Shown one piece after another: positions 51,488 through 59,759 of a stretch of 64,000 bases of DNA. The stretch's first letter is position 1. Each line of letters begins with the position of its first letter. The notes below the pieces were generated by a model, which saw nothing but the letters and a program-made list of their open reading frames with translations, was not told the DNA's origin and made no database searches. Source of the DNA: Marinomonas posidonica_A (GTDB lineage Bacteria > Pseudomonadota > Gammaproteobacteria > Pseudomonadales > Marinomonadaceae); NCBI RefSeq assembly GCF_043643765.1, contig NZ_JBHZSP010000001.1, forward strand, positions 124,001-188,000, in the 5' to 3' direction. The position numbers and the translations under genes were made by a program.

Positions 51488-52120
51488 TTAAATCCGGTAA
51501 GTCGAATGAGTCATGACTTTTGATACCTTGGTCATGATGTTCATAATAGGAGTGGGAAACTCATAACCGCCTGCGTCTAATGCCATGGCTTTATGTTTGG
51601 CTTCGTCTATGTACATTTGCTCCAACACAGCTTTACTTTTTTGATCTTGCTCTGGTAATTTGGCCATGTGTTTTTCAAGGTGGACACACACTTGGTCTTC
51701 GGTCGCGGCCACAAAACCCAAACTGAGCTTGTCACTAATGAAGCCTGCGCCCGCACCAATCATAAAAGACGCACCAAAAAACAGAGGGTTGAAAATACTT
51801 GGCTGGCTACCAAGCTCGTACAGTCTTTGTTCGCACCACACCAGATGGTCGATCTCTTCATCCGCAGCATGCTCCATTTCTTCACGAACACTGGGTAATT
51901 TAGCTGTGGTGGCCTGACCGGCATATAGGGCTTGAGCGCAAACTTCACCGGTATGATTGATTCGCATTAAGCCCGCCGCGTGCTTGCGTTCGTTATTATC
52001 CAGTTCGCCCTCTTCAAATTGTCTTGCAGGGGAAGGGCGTGATGCATGTGCAGCATGAGGTACTAACGTTTGTAGTGCCCGATCAAAGTGTAATACGGCT
52101 TTATCAACAAAGGATGTCAT
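51488..52120 (-). CDS. coq7: Coq7-type ubiquinone hydroxylase
   Basis: A 210-aa diiron protein carrying out the last hydroxylation of ubiquinone synthesis (2-polyprenyl-3-methyl-6-methoxy-1,4-benzoquinone). Metal-site motifs are RINHTGEVCAQALY, EEMEHAADEEIDHLVWCEQRL and a C-terminal YIDEAKHKAMAL. E. coli uses the flavoprotein UbiF for this step, while many other gammaproteobacteria, including Pseudomonas, have Coq7. The gene is flanked closely by the HIT gene and pdxH. Confidence 0.93.
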   Translation of the reverse strand: MTSFVDKAVLHFDRALQTLVPHAAHASRPSPARQFEEGELDNNERKHAAGLMRINHTGEVCAQALYAGQATTAKLPSVREEMEHAADEEIDHLVWCEQRLYELGSQPSIFNPLFFGASFMIGAGAGFISDKLSLGFVAATEDQVCVHLEKHMAKLPEQDQKSKAVLEQMYIDEAKHKAMALDAGGYEFPTPIMNIMTKVSKVMTHSTYRI

Positions 52121-52134
52121 TCACCTTCTCCTCG

Positions 52135-52476
52135 TTAACCTGGCGGCCAGGTCATGTTACGGCCGCCGAGTACGTGCATATGAATATGGTAGACGGTTTG
52201 GCCGCCCATTTCGTTGCAGTTCATCACCACGCGATAGCCTTCTTCGCTGATGCCCTTTTGCTTAGCGACTTTGGCCGCCGTGATTTGCAACTTACCTACT
52301 AGGCTTGCGTCTTCGTCGGTTAAGTCATTTAAGGTCGAAATATGACGCTTAGGAATGACCAGAAAATGGCAAGGTGCTTGGGGCATGATGTCTTCAAAAG
52401 CAATCACGTCATCGTCTTGGTACAAAATAGTGGCAGGAATCTCGCCTTTTACCAGTTTGCAAAATAAACAGTCCAT
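52135..52476 (-). CDS. hinT: HIT-family nucleotide hydrolase (HinT-like)
   Basis: A 113-aa histidine-triad protein that hydrolyses purine nucleoside phosphoramidates. It starts with CLFCKLVKGEIPA and IAFEDIMPQAPCHFLVIPKRHI and ends with the triad YHIHMHVLGGR. Length fits HinT. Its stop is 14 bp before the coq7 start, so it leads a three-gene operon with coq7 and pdxH. Confidence 0.92.
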   Translation of the reverse strand: MDCLFCKLVKGEIPATILYQDDDVIAFEDIMPQAPCHFLVIPKRHISTLNDLTDEDASLVGKLQITAAKVAKQKGISEEGYRVVMNCNEMGGQTVYHIHMHVLGGRNMTWPPG

Positions 52477-52515
52477 TTCTTCTCCTACGTATTATTTAAG
52501 CTTAGCGGATTAGCA

Positions 52516-54870
52516 TCAAGGGCTTTTACGCAAAGCTTTGATCCGTGACAAGGGCGACGATTTTAATCGTACGCCTTTTTGAATCAGTTTGGTTAATCGG
52601 CTTTCTAAATGATCATCGATGTCAGCACAGGACAATAAATCATCAAAGCCCAGCTTTTGAGCGTAGTCTAAAGACATTTTAACATTCTTACTGATGAGTA
52701 AGCACTGATCTTCATCGCGCATTAAGGGTAACAAACGCTGCAACGTTACGTGCGGAATATGACCGCCATTATCAAAGACCAAGATGATTGAACCAGACTG
52801 ACGTAAATCAGGGCGCTGGAAATAGCCAATCAGGGCTTCTAGTTCGCTAAATTGTTCCACCTTGTGGCTGTGATTGTTCGTCAGTGCCTGTGCTTTTTGC
52901 ATATAGTCGTCTGATTGTCCGAACAAAATAATATCAAACTGATCGGCAAATTGGTCCAGTGGTTGTGTTTGGCGTAGGTGCACACGGATGGGAATTTGAA
53001 TGTTAATGCTACGATGATATTGGCTATTTTCATCGGTGGCCGTGTTGTTTAGATCAATCAACTTGCCATTTAGATGATCGACCAGAAGTTGAATATAGCT
53101 CATGCCTAAATCAAAGTGAGAATACTGATTATGTACTCTGGTTGGTAGGGGGCCGCATTGAATCTCAAGCATGGTTATGCCTTCACGGTTAATTTCATGG
53201 CAGATGAAGTTGAGATTGAGAGCTTGGTCAGAAAAGTGTTTAAATTCCTGAGCTAATACTTCAATCAAGTGTTTAATGAGTGCTGTATTTTGCAGCACTT
53301 CCACTTGTTCTGTGTTGTCGGTGTTGATTGAGAGGGTGGTGTCATCTTGGTCTAGTTGCAGGAAGTTTTCATGAGCTTCATCAATGAGTTTGTTTAATGC
53401 CAACGGCATGGCTTGCTCTGAAACTAGGTTATCTTTGATGTCGGTGAGCACATCCACTCGCTCGATTAAGCCTTTAATGTTGTTATTAGCAATCTGACTG
53501 GAATCTAGGAAAATTCTAGCTTCAACTGATTTTAAAGCTGGTTTTAAATGTGCTATACCTCCACCGATGACGTTAATTTGACGACGCAAACGGCTTGATA
53601 AATCAGACAATAAATCGAACATTTCTGCTTGGGAGTAGCCTCGACGATGTGCGTATTTTTGCAGGAGAGGCGTAGTCTGAGCAATCATGCCTGTGAAATG
53701 AATTAAGGCTTCTAAAATGATGGTTATGGTCAATCCCCATTCTAATAAAACGGGGCTTGGTAGAACTCCATAGACAGATAAAATCCATGCAAAATGTCCG
53801 GTAAACAGTAAGATTCTAGCCGTAAGGTAATAACCAGAATAGGGCACGTTTTTAACAAACGCATAAATGGCATGGAAGGTCAGTAGGACCAAGGTAGCGA
53901 CAGCCGTAGCAGACAGAATCATGATGTTAATTTTGTCAGGCATGATAGTGAAGGCGACGGCAAATAAGGCATTAATAGAGCCAATTAGGAGTAACACCTT
54001 ATCCATCGTGGGTAAATGGCGTTTCGTATCTAAATACAGACGTGAGAAGAAGACTATTGCGGTTAAACAGCTCAATGAAGCGAGGTTGTAAATTCGTTCT
54101 GGCGTACCTGGGTGATTTGGAAAAAACTGTGAAATGTGATCGTGCAGTGTTAGGTGCAAAACAGCAATGCCTGCCAACATGAATCCATAGATTAAATACA
54201 TGGCATGGGATGTCTTGATAAAGAAAAAGACATTACAAATGAATAATGTCAGTAATATACCGATCAGCAGTCCGGTGAATAATATTTCATTTTGAGAATC
54301 CTTCGTCGCCTCAGATAAGGTTTTTAACTCAATATTGGCATTAATAGGCAGGTGTGATGACATCTTGATATAAATGGTAAAGACGGGTGAAATATTGCTT
54401 GGAATGGGGTACGCGTAACTCAAGCCTTCAATGGGAAGATTGGCATAAGGTCTGGCACCACCTAATTCTATTTGAGCTTGATTGCCGTATAGATTGGGTA
54501 AGAATAAATCAAGCTGTTGTAATCGTGGTGCGCTGATATCAAGAATAACCGGTGTTTGGGAAGTGGTCTGAATCGCGGCTTCCGTTCGTATCCAAATATT
54601 ACCTTGTACTATGCCGAATTGCAGATAGTCGCGCGCGAGTGGGCGAAAGCGCTTACTGTATTCATCTGATGAAATGTCTCGATAACTGAGGTTTTTTGTT
54701 TCATCAATGTAGTAGAACGCACTTTGGCCGATGTTAAAGGTAGCGTGCGTATCGTCTATGATCGCGATACTGGCTTTCCCCCACGCAATGTTGGAGGCGC
54801 AGAGTAAAAAGAGTAAAATGAATCGATGAAGCAAAATGCTGGCCCATGCTATGTCAGTAAAGGCTCTCAT
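52516..54870 (-). CDS. 7TMR-DISM sensor with degenerate kinase and receiver domains
   Basis: A 784-aa membrane protein. It has a signal peptide (about 1-31), a periplasmic 7TMR-DISMED2 domain (about 40-185) and seven membrane segments (about 200-405). The cytoplasmic part looks like a hybrid kinase, but key residues are lost. In the DHp helix LSSRLRRQINVIGG aligns with MSHEIRTPLNGIIG, so the phosphoryl-accepting His is Ser426. No clear N or G boxes of the ATPase are seen, although YIQLLVDHLNGKL marks its position. The C-terminal domain (about 650-770) has the receiver strand order, but lacks the acidic pair and the usual aspartate. It probably signals by conformation or binding. The adjacent 83-aa membrane protein is divergent. 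Confidence 0.8.
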   Translation of the reverse strand: MRAFTDIAWASILLHRFILLFLLCASNIAWGKASIAIIDDTHATFNIGQSAFYYIDETKNLSYRDISSDEYSKRFRPLARDYLQFGIVQGNIWIRTEAAIQTTSQTPVILDISAPRLQQLDLFLPNLYGNQAQIELGGARPYANLPIEGLSYAYPIPSNISPVFTIYIKMSSHLPINANIELKTLSEATKDSQNEILFTGLLIGILLTLFICNVFFFIKTSHAMYLIYGFMLAGIAVLHLTLHDHISQFFPNHPGTPERIYNLASLSCLTAIVFFSRLYLDTKRHLPTMDKVLLLIGSINALFAVAFTIMPDKINIMILSATAVATLVLLTFHAIYAFVKNVPYSGYYLTARILLFTGHFAWILSVYGVLPSPVLLEWGLTITIILEALIHFTGMIAQTTPLLQKYAHRRGYSQAEMFDLLSDLSSRLRRQINVIGGGIAHLKPALKSVEARIFLDSSQIANNNIKGLIERVDVLTDIKDNLVSEQAMPLALNKLIDEAHENFLQLDQDDTTLSINTDNTEQVEVLQNTALIKHLIEVLAQEFKHFSDQALNLNFICHEINREGITMLEIQCGPLPTRVHNQYSHFDLGMSYIQLLVDHLNGKLIDLNNTATDENSQYHRSINIQIPIRVHLRQTQPLDQFADQFDIILFGQSDDYMQKAQALTNNHSHKVEQFSELEALIGYFQRPDLRQSGSIILVFDNGGHIPHVTLQRLLPLMRDEDQCLLISKNVKMSLDYAQKLGFDDLLSCADIDDHLESRLTKLIQKGVRLKSSPLSRIKALRKSP

Positions 54871-54892
54871 TATTAACTAGATAGGGGATTGA

Positions 54893-55144
54893 ATGCTATA
54901 TCCAATTTTAGTGGAGCATTATGTTTGGTTTGGCTTACTGCTTTTACTGGTCACTTGGTTTACTCGGAGAGACAAGCCTGAAACGCGCAGCAATTACCTG
55001 TATGGCTATGGCATGATCGTGGTGTTGGGTTTTCTATTAGCCCTAGATTGGGTCGCGGGCATAATGTTTGGTTTGCTGGTGCTGGAAGTGGGCCGAATAT
55101 TTAAAACTTGGTTGGATCGAAAAGCGAACCAATTGAAAAAGTAA
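54893..55144 (+). CDS. Small membrane protein of unknown function
   Basis: An 83-aa protein with two hydrophobic helices (about 8-22 and 37-68, the latter possibly two short spans) and a basic C-terminus (KTWLDRKANQLKK). AGGGG precedes the ATG by five bases, so the gene is likely real. I do not recognise a family. It diverges from the 7TMR-DISM gene with a 22-bp gap and ends in a strong terminator. A link to the neighbouring sensor is possible by position only. Confidence 0.72.
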   Translation: MLYPILVEHYVWFGLLLLLVTWFTRRDKPETRSNYLYGYGMIVVLGFLLALDWVAGIMFGLLVLEVGRIFKTWLDRKANQLKK

Positions 55145-55160
55145 CCGTGTCTGAAAATCA

Positions 55161-55188
55161 AAAAAAGGCTTCATAAGAAGCCTTTTTT
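55161..55188. terminator. Bidirectional terminator between small membrane gene and purD
   Basis: AAAAAAGGCTTC and GAAGCCTTTTTT form a perfect 12-bp stem around ATAA. A-tracts and T-tracts on both sides let it serve both convergent genes. Confidence 0.94.
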
Positions 55189-55231
55189 TATGGTCTTTGA
55201 TCTAGCTGAATCGCGTTAACAGGTTTCAGAC

Positions 55232-56518
55232 TTACTTTTGCTCGCGAGCAATGGCTCTGTGACCAATGTCAGTACGGAAATAGACCTTGTCCCATGACAG
55301 GGTGTTTACCACGTCATAGGCACCCGCTTGCGCTTCGGCTACTGTGTCGCCTAGTGACACAGCACACAATACGCGTCCGCCATTGGTTACTACATCGCCT
55401 TCTTGCAATGCTGTACCCGCTTGGAAGACTTTCTGGTGAGCGGGAAGTTTTGTATCCAAACCAGAGATGACATCGCCTTTAGCGTAATCGGCAGGGTAAC
55501 CGCCAGCGGCCAGAACCACCCCTAAACTCGCGCGAGGATCCCAGTCTGCTTCAACTGTGTCCAGCTTGCCCGCAATAGCAGACAAACACATTTGCGCTAA
55601 ATCAGAGCGCAAACGCATCATAATTGGCTGCGTTTCTGGGTCACCAAAGCGGCAGTTGTATTCCAATACTTTTGGCGTGCCATCTTGAGCAACCATCACA
55701 CCAGCGTATAAGAAACCACGGTAGCGATTGCCTTCCGCGTTCATGCCTTTCACTGTCGGCATAATGACTTCATTCATAATGCGATCGTGAATTTCAGGTG
55801 TGACGACAGGGGCAGGAGAGTAAGCGCCCATGCCACCAGTGTTGGGGCCTTTATCGCCATTATCACGCGCTTTGTGGTCTTGGCTGGTGGCCATTGGTAA
55901 GACGGTTTCGCCATCGACCATGCAGATGAAGCTGGCTTCTTCGCCAACCAAAAACTCTTCAATCACGACGCGGTTACCGGCATCACCAAAGGCATTGCCT
56001 TGTAGCATGTCTTCAACCGCGGCAATGGCTTCGGCTTCGGTTTCAGCCAAGATAACGCCTTTACCTGCTGCCAAGCCGTCAGCTTTGACAACGATGGGCG
56101 CACCTTGCTCCTTGATGTAAGCCACGGCAGGAGCGATTTCAGTAAAGTTACCGTACGCTGCGGTTGGTATTTTGTGGCGTGCTAAGAAGTCTTTAGTGAA
56201 AGCTTTAGAGCCTTCCAGTTGTGCCGCGCCTTGAGTTGGACCAAAGATGGCCAAACCTTCTTCTTCAAACGCATCAACCACACCAATAACCAAGGGGGCT
56301 TCAGGGCCGACAATGGTGAGGTCAATGCTTTGCTGTTTCGCAAAAGCCACTAAACCGGCAACATCGGTTACTCCAATATCAACATTTTCAACCTTGTTTT
56401 CTGTTGCTGTGCCTGCGTTTCCAGGGGCAACAAAGATTTTTTCAACTTGGGTGGATTCCGCTGTTTTCCATGCCAAGGCATGTTCACGACCACCGTTACC
56501 AATAATAAGTACTTTCAT
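55232..56518 (-). CDS. purD: Phosphoribosylamine-glycine ligase
   Basis: A 428-aa ATP-grasp enzyme for the second step of purine synthesis. It starts with MKVLIIGNGGREHALAWK, followed by VGPEAPLVIGVVDAF, GPTQGAAQLEGSKAFTKDFL, IVVKADGLAAGKGV, GPNTGGMGAYSPAP and YNCRFGDPETQ. Length and motifs are full. It lies 63 bp after purH on the same strand, the usual purH-purD order, and ends at a strong terminator. Confidence 0.96.
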   Translation of the reverse strand: MKVLIIGNGGREHALAWKTAESTQVEKIFVAPGNAGTATENKVENVDIGVTDVAGLVAFAKQQSIDLTIVGPEAPLVIGVVDAFEEEGLAIFGPTQGAAQLEGSKAFTKDFLARHKIPTAAYGNFTEIAPAVAYIKEQGAPIVVKADGLAAGKGVILAETEAEAIAAVEDMLQGNAFGDAGNRVVIEEFLVGEEASFICMVDGETVLPMATSQDHKARDNGDKGPNTGGMGAYSPAPVVTPEIHDRIMNEVIMPTVKGMNAEGNRYRGFLYAGVMVAQDGTPKVLEYNCRFGDPETQPIMMRLRSDLAQMCLSAIAGKLDTVEADWDPRASLGVVLAAGGYPADYAKGDVISGLDTKLPAHQKVFQAGTALQEGDVVTNGGRVLCAVSLGDTVAEAQAGAYDVVNTLSWDKVYFRTDIGHRAIAREQK

Positions 56519-56581
56519 AGTCTAATCCTTCATCATTAAGGCGCTGTAGAAGGGGGGACAGCGCCAATCAATGGAAACCTC

Positions 56582-58162
56582 TTAGTGGCGGAAGTGGCGC
56601 ATGCCAGTGAAGACCATTGCCATACCCGCTTCATCCGCTGCCGCAATAACTTCTTCGTCACGCATAGAGCCGCCAGGTTGAATAACGGCTGTGATGCCAG
56701 CTTGAGCGGCCGCATCAATACCATCACGGAATGGGAAGAAAGCATCTGACGCCATAACGGAACCTTCGACTTGAAGGTTCTCGTCTGCCGCTTTAATGCC
56801 AGCGATTTTTGCACTGTAAACGCGGCTCATTTGACCAGCACCCACACCGATCGTCTGACCGGCTTTCGCGTAAACAATGGCATTGGATTTAACAAACTTA
56901 GCGACTTTCCAGGCGAACAACAGGTCGTTTAGCTCTTCCGCTGAAGGTTGGCGTTTTGATACCACTTTTAGATCTTCCAACGTAATGGCACCGTCGTCGC
57001 GATCTTGTACTAATAAGCCACCGTTAACACGCTTGTAATCCATGGCAGGGATTCGATCTTGTGACCATTGACCACATTCTAGCAAACGGACGTTTTGTTT
57101 TGCTGACACAATGTCAGCCGCTGCTTGGCTAACACTAGGGGCAATAATGACTTCAACAAATTGGCGGTCAATAATGGCTTGCGCTGTTTCTGCATCCAAT
57201 TCTTGGTTGAACGCAATAATGCCACCAAAGGCCGACGTTGGGTCTGTTTTGAACGCCAAGTCATATGCTTCAAGCTGGCTTGCTGCTGTCGCAACACCGC
57301 AAGGGTTAGCGTGCTTAACAATGACGCAAGCAGGCTCTTGGAAGCTTTTAACGCATTCTAGGGCTGCATCGGTATCGGCAATGTTGTTGTAAGACAGTGC
57401 CTTACCTTGACGCTGTTTGGCGGTGCTAATAGACGCTTCTTGTGGATTAGCTTCGACGTAGAACGCGGCTTTTTGATGTGGGTTTTCACCATAGCGCATT
57501 TCTTCTTGCTTGTTGAATTGCAAGTTGAAGGTACGGGCGAAGTCGTCACTGCCACCGTCTACTTTTTTGCCGAGGAAATTAGCAATCGCACCGTCGTAAT
57601 TTGAGGTGTGTTCGAACGCTTTTACCGCAAGGTCAAAACGTTGTTCATAGTTAAGGCCACCCTCAGTGTTTAGGGACTCCAAAATAGCAGAGTAGCTGTC
57701 AGGAGAAACAACAATGGCTACATCTTTATGGTTTTTTGCGGCAGAGCGAACCATGGTTGGACCACCGATATCAATGTTCTCAATGGCCATCGGTAGATCG
57801 CAGTCTGGGCGTTCAATGGTCGCTTCGAATGGGTATAAATTGACCACAACCATATCGATTTCATTGATGCCGTGTTCTTTCATGATGTCGCCATCGATGT
57901 CGCGACGCCCAAGAATACCTCCGTGTACTTTCGGATGCAGTGTCTTAACGCGACCATCCATCATTTCAGGGAAGCCAGTGTAATCGGACACTTCAATGGC
58001 GGCGACTTGGTTGTCTAGTAATAGACGGTAAGTACCACCTGTAGAAAGGATTTCAACGCCTTGAGCGGTCAGTTCGCGGGCGAATTCGACAATGCCTGTT
58101 TTGTCGGAAACACTGATTAACGCTCGTTTGATTGGAGTCACTGTTTTTTGATTTGCCATCAT
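56582..58162 (-). CDS. purH: Bifunctional AICAR transformylase/IMP cyclohydrolase
   Basis: A 526-aa enzyme for the last two steps of IMP synthesis. The N-terminal cyclohydrolase part has ALISVSDKTGIVEFAREL, STGGTYRLL and GRVKTLHPKVHGGIL. The C-terminal transformylase part has RYGENPHQKAAFY, GKALSYNNIADTDAA, VIVKHANPCGVA (catalytic Lys-His) and PGGSMRDEEVI. Two tandem ATGs at 58162 and 58159 leave the start uncertain by one residue. It follows the terminator of the dusB-fis operon, so it should have its own promoter in the short gap. Confidence 0.96.
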   Translation of the reverse strand: MMANQKTVTPIKRALISVSDKTGIVEFARELTAQGVEILSTGGTYRLLLDNQVAAIEVSDYTGFPEMMDGRVKTLHPKVHGGILGRRDIDGDIMKEHGINEIDMVVVNLYPFEATIERPDCDLPMAIENIDIGGPTMVRSAAKNHKDVAIVVSPDSYSAILESLNTEGGLNYEQRFDLAVKAFEHTSNYDGAIANFLGKKVDGGSDDFARTFNLQFNKQEEMRYGENPHQKAAFYVEANPQEASISTAKQRQGKALSYNNIADTDAALECVKSFQEPACVIVKHANPCGVATAASQLEAYDLAFKTDPTSAFGGIIAFNQELDAETAQAIIDRQFVEVIIAPSVSQAAADIVSAKQNVRLLECGQWSQDRIPAMDYKRVNGGLLVQDRDDGAITLEDLKVVSKRQPSAEELNDLLFAWKVAKFVKSNAIVYAKAGQTIGVGAGQMSRVYSAKIAGIKAADENLQVEGSVMASDAFFPFRDGIDAAAQAGITAVIQPGGSMRDEEVIAAADEAGMAMVFTGMRHFRH

Positions 58163-58207
58163 GGTTCTCGCAATGTAGTTAACATTAAATAAACAAGGGG
58201 AAGAAAC

Positions 58208-58233
58208 AAAAAAAGGGCGACCCCGCCCTTTTT
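58208..58233 (-). terminator. Terminator of the dusB-fis operon
   Basis: AAAAAGGGCG (58210-58219) and CGCCCTTTTT (58224-58233) form a perfect 10-bp stem with a four-base loop. On the minus strand seven T follow. It lies just after the fis stop codon and before purH. Confidence 0.93.
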
Positions 58234-58241
58234 AGTAATGC

Positions 58242-58553
58242 TTATAGCATGCCGTATTGTTTTAGCTTCTTGCGAAGCGTACCTCGGTTTAAACCAAGGA
58301 GTGTGGATGCTTTAGTCTGATTGTCTTTTGTGTAATTCATCACCGATTCAAGAAGAGGTGCCTCAACCTCTGCTAATACTAATTGATATAAATCAGTAAC
58401 CGGCTGCCCATCTAAATGAGCGAAATAATTTTGTAGTGCTTTCTCAACATTGTCACGAAGGGTTTGTGACTGCTCAGAAGAAGCGGCTTGAAACGTATGT
58501 GTTTGAGTTTGTTCTACCACAGAATGACCTTCTATTTTTTTAAAGCTAACCAT
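58242..58553 (-). CDS. fis: Nucleoid-associated DNA-binding protein Fis
   Basis: A 103-aa Fis protein that bends DNA and activates rRNA and other growth genes. The C-terminal helix-turn-helix NQTKASTLLGLNRGTLRKKL is nearly identical to that of E. coli Fis (98 aa), and LRDNVEKALQNYF marks the dimer helix. It follows dusB by 71 bp, as in other gammaproteobacteria, and ends in a strong terminator. Confidence 0.96.
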   Translation of the reverse strand: MVSFKKIEGHSVVEQTQTHTFQAASSEQSQTLRDNVEKALQNYFAHLDGQPVTDLYQLVLAEVEAPLLESVMNYTKDNQTKASTLLGLNRGTLRKKLKQYGML

Positions 58554-58624
58554 TTAACAATGGCACTGGTGATTAAACGATACACCGTTTAAACATCAGT
58601 GCATTCGGTACCAAAATTGTTCGC

Positions 58625-59593
58625 CTACTGACGAGCAAAGAATTCTTCTAACTGATCGAGTTGTTCTTGCGTATTATCAATACGATTGAACACGCTACGA
58701 AACTGAGTGTTATCTGCTAACGTTTGCAGATACCAACCAACATGTTTGCGAGCAATGCGCACACCAAGATAGTCACCATAAAACTGATGTAAATTGTGTA
58801 CGTGCTTGATAACCAATGCTTTCACCTCTGCAAGAGAGGGTGGATCTAACAATTCATTAGTTTGTAAATAGTGATTAATCTCATTGAAAATCCAAGGTTT
58901 CCCTTGTGCCGCGCGGCCAATCATGATGCCATCCGCTTGCGTATAATCCTTTACAAATCGAGCGGTCTTCGCGTCCTTTATGTCACCGTTGGCGAATACA
59001 GGGATTTGAATAGCCTGCTTTACTTCTGCAATGGTGTCGTACTCGACGTTGCCCTGAAATTTGCATTCTCGGGTGCGGCCATGAATGGCGAGCGCTTGAA
59101 TGCCAATGTCTTCTGCCATCTTAGCAATGGTCATCGCGTTTTTCTCCTCTTGACTCCAGCCCGTGCGAATTTTAAGGGTGACGGGCACCGACACACTATT
59201 TACCACTGTTTCCAGTATATCGCGAACTAGGCTTTCATCTTTCAATAGGGCTGACCCTGCGGCTTTATTACAAACCTTTTTAGCAGGACAACCCATGTTG
59301 ATGTCGATGATCTGAGCCCCCAACGCCACATTTTGACGAGCGGCTTCGGCCATCATTTGAGGGTCGCCACCGGCAATTTGAACGGATCTAGGGGACACTT
59401 CATGGTCGTGAACCAAACGATGACGACTTTTGGTTGAGTTCCACAGCCTGACATCCGAGGTAACCATCTCGGAAACGACTAGCCCCGCACCTTGGTCATG
59501 ACAAAGGCGGCGAAAAGGCAAATCGGTTACGCCAGCCATAGGGGCCAGAATAACGGGCTTTTCAACGCAATATGGGCCAATAGCAAATGCCAT
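58625..59593 (-). CDS. dusB: tRNA-dihydrouridine synthase B
   Basis: A 322-aa FMN enzyme that reduces uridine to dihydrouridine in tRNA. Family features: VILAPMAGVTDLPFRRLC, INMGCPAKKVCNKAAGSALL with the catalytic Cys, VTLKIRTGW, ALAIHGRTRECKFQG, VFANGDIKDAK and MIGRAAQGKPWIF. It is the first gene of the classic dusB-fis operon; a GC-rich promoter start region lies upstream. Confidence 0.95.
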   Translation of the reverse strand: MAFAIGPYCVEKPVILAPMAGVTDLPFRRLCHDQGAGLVVSEMVTSDVRLWNSTKSRHRLVHDHEVSPRSVQIAGGDPQMMAEAARQNVALGAQIIDINMGCPAKKVCNKAAGSALLKDESLVRDILETVVNSVSVPVTLKIRTGWSQEEKNAMTIAKMAEDIGIQALAIHGRTRECKFQGNVEYDTIAEVKQAIQIPVFANGDIKDAKTARFVKDYTQADGIMIGRAAQGKPWIFNEINHYLQTNELLDPPSLAEVKALVIKHVHNLHQFYGDYLGVRIARKHVGWYLQTLADNTQFRSVFNRIDNTQEQLDQLEEFFARQ

Positions 59594-59652
59594 GATGTTC
59601 CTGAATACTGGATTGAATGTTAAAGATCTTCGACTGTGTCGAGCGGGCGTGA

Positions 59653-59681
59653 ATAATACCTAGGCATTTTGTATTTTTGAA
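59653..59681 (-). promoter_or_regulatory. Candidate dusB-fis promoter with GC-rich discriminator
   Basis: On the minus strand, TTCAAA (59681-59676) and TATTAT (59658-59653) are separated by 17 bp, and the next bases are TCACGCCCGC. A GC-rich discriminator is the mark of stringent, growth-rate-controlled promoters such as E. coli fis. A-rich tracts upstream could act as an UP element. The -35 is only a 4/6 match. Confidence 0.45.
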
Positions 59682-59759
59682 GTCTTGACAGGCGAAAAAT
59701 TGGCTATTTTTTGTGCTTTTTTTGATCCTGTTGGAAAACTTCTCTAGAAATACCCTGTT

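Noticed and set aside
55830..57983. Several long antisense frames over purD and purH
   Set aside because: They mirror codon bias of the coding strand, lack ribosome-binding sites and have no recognisable protein features.
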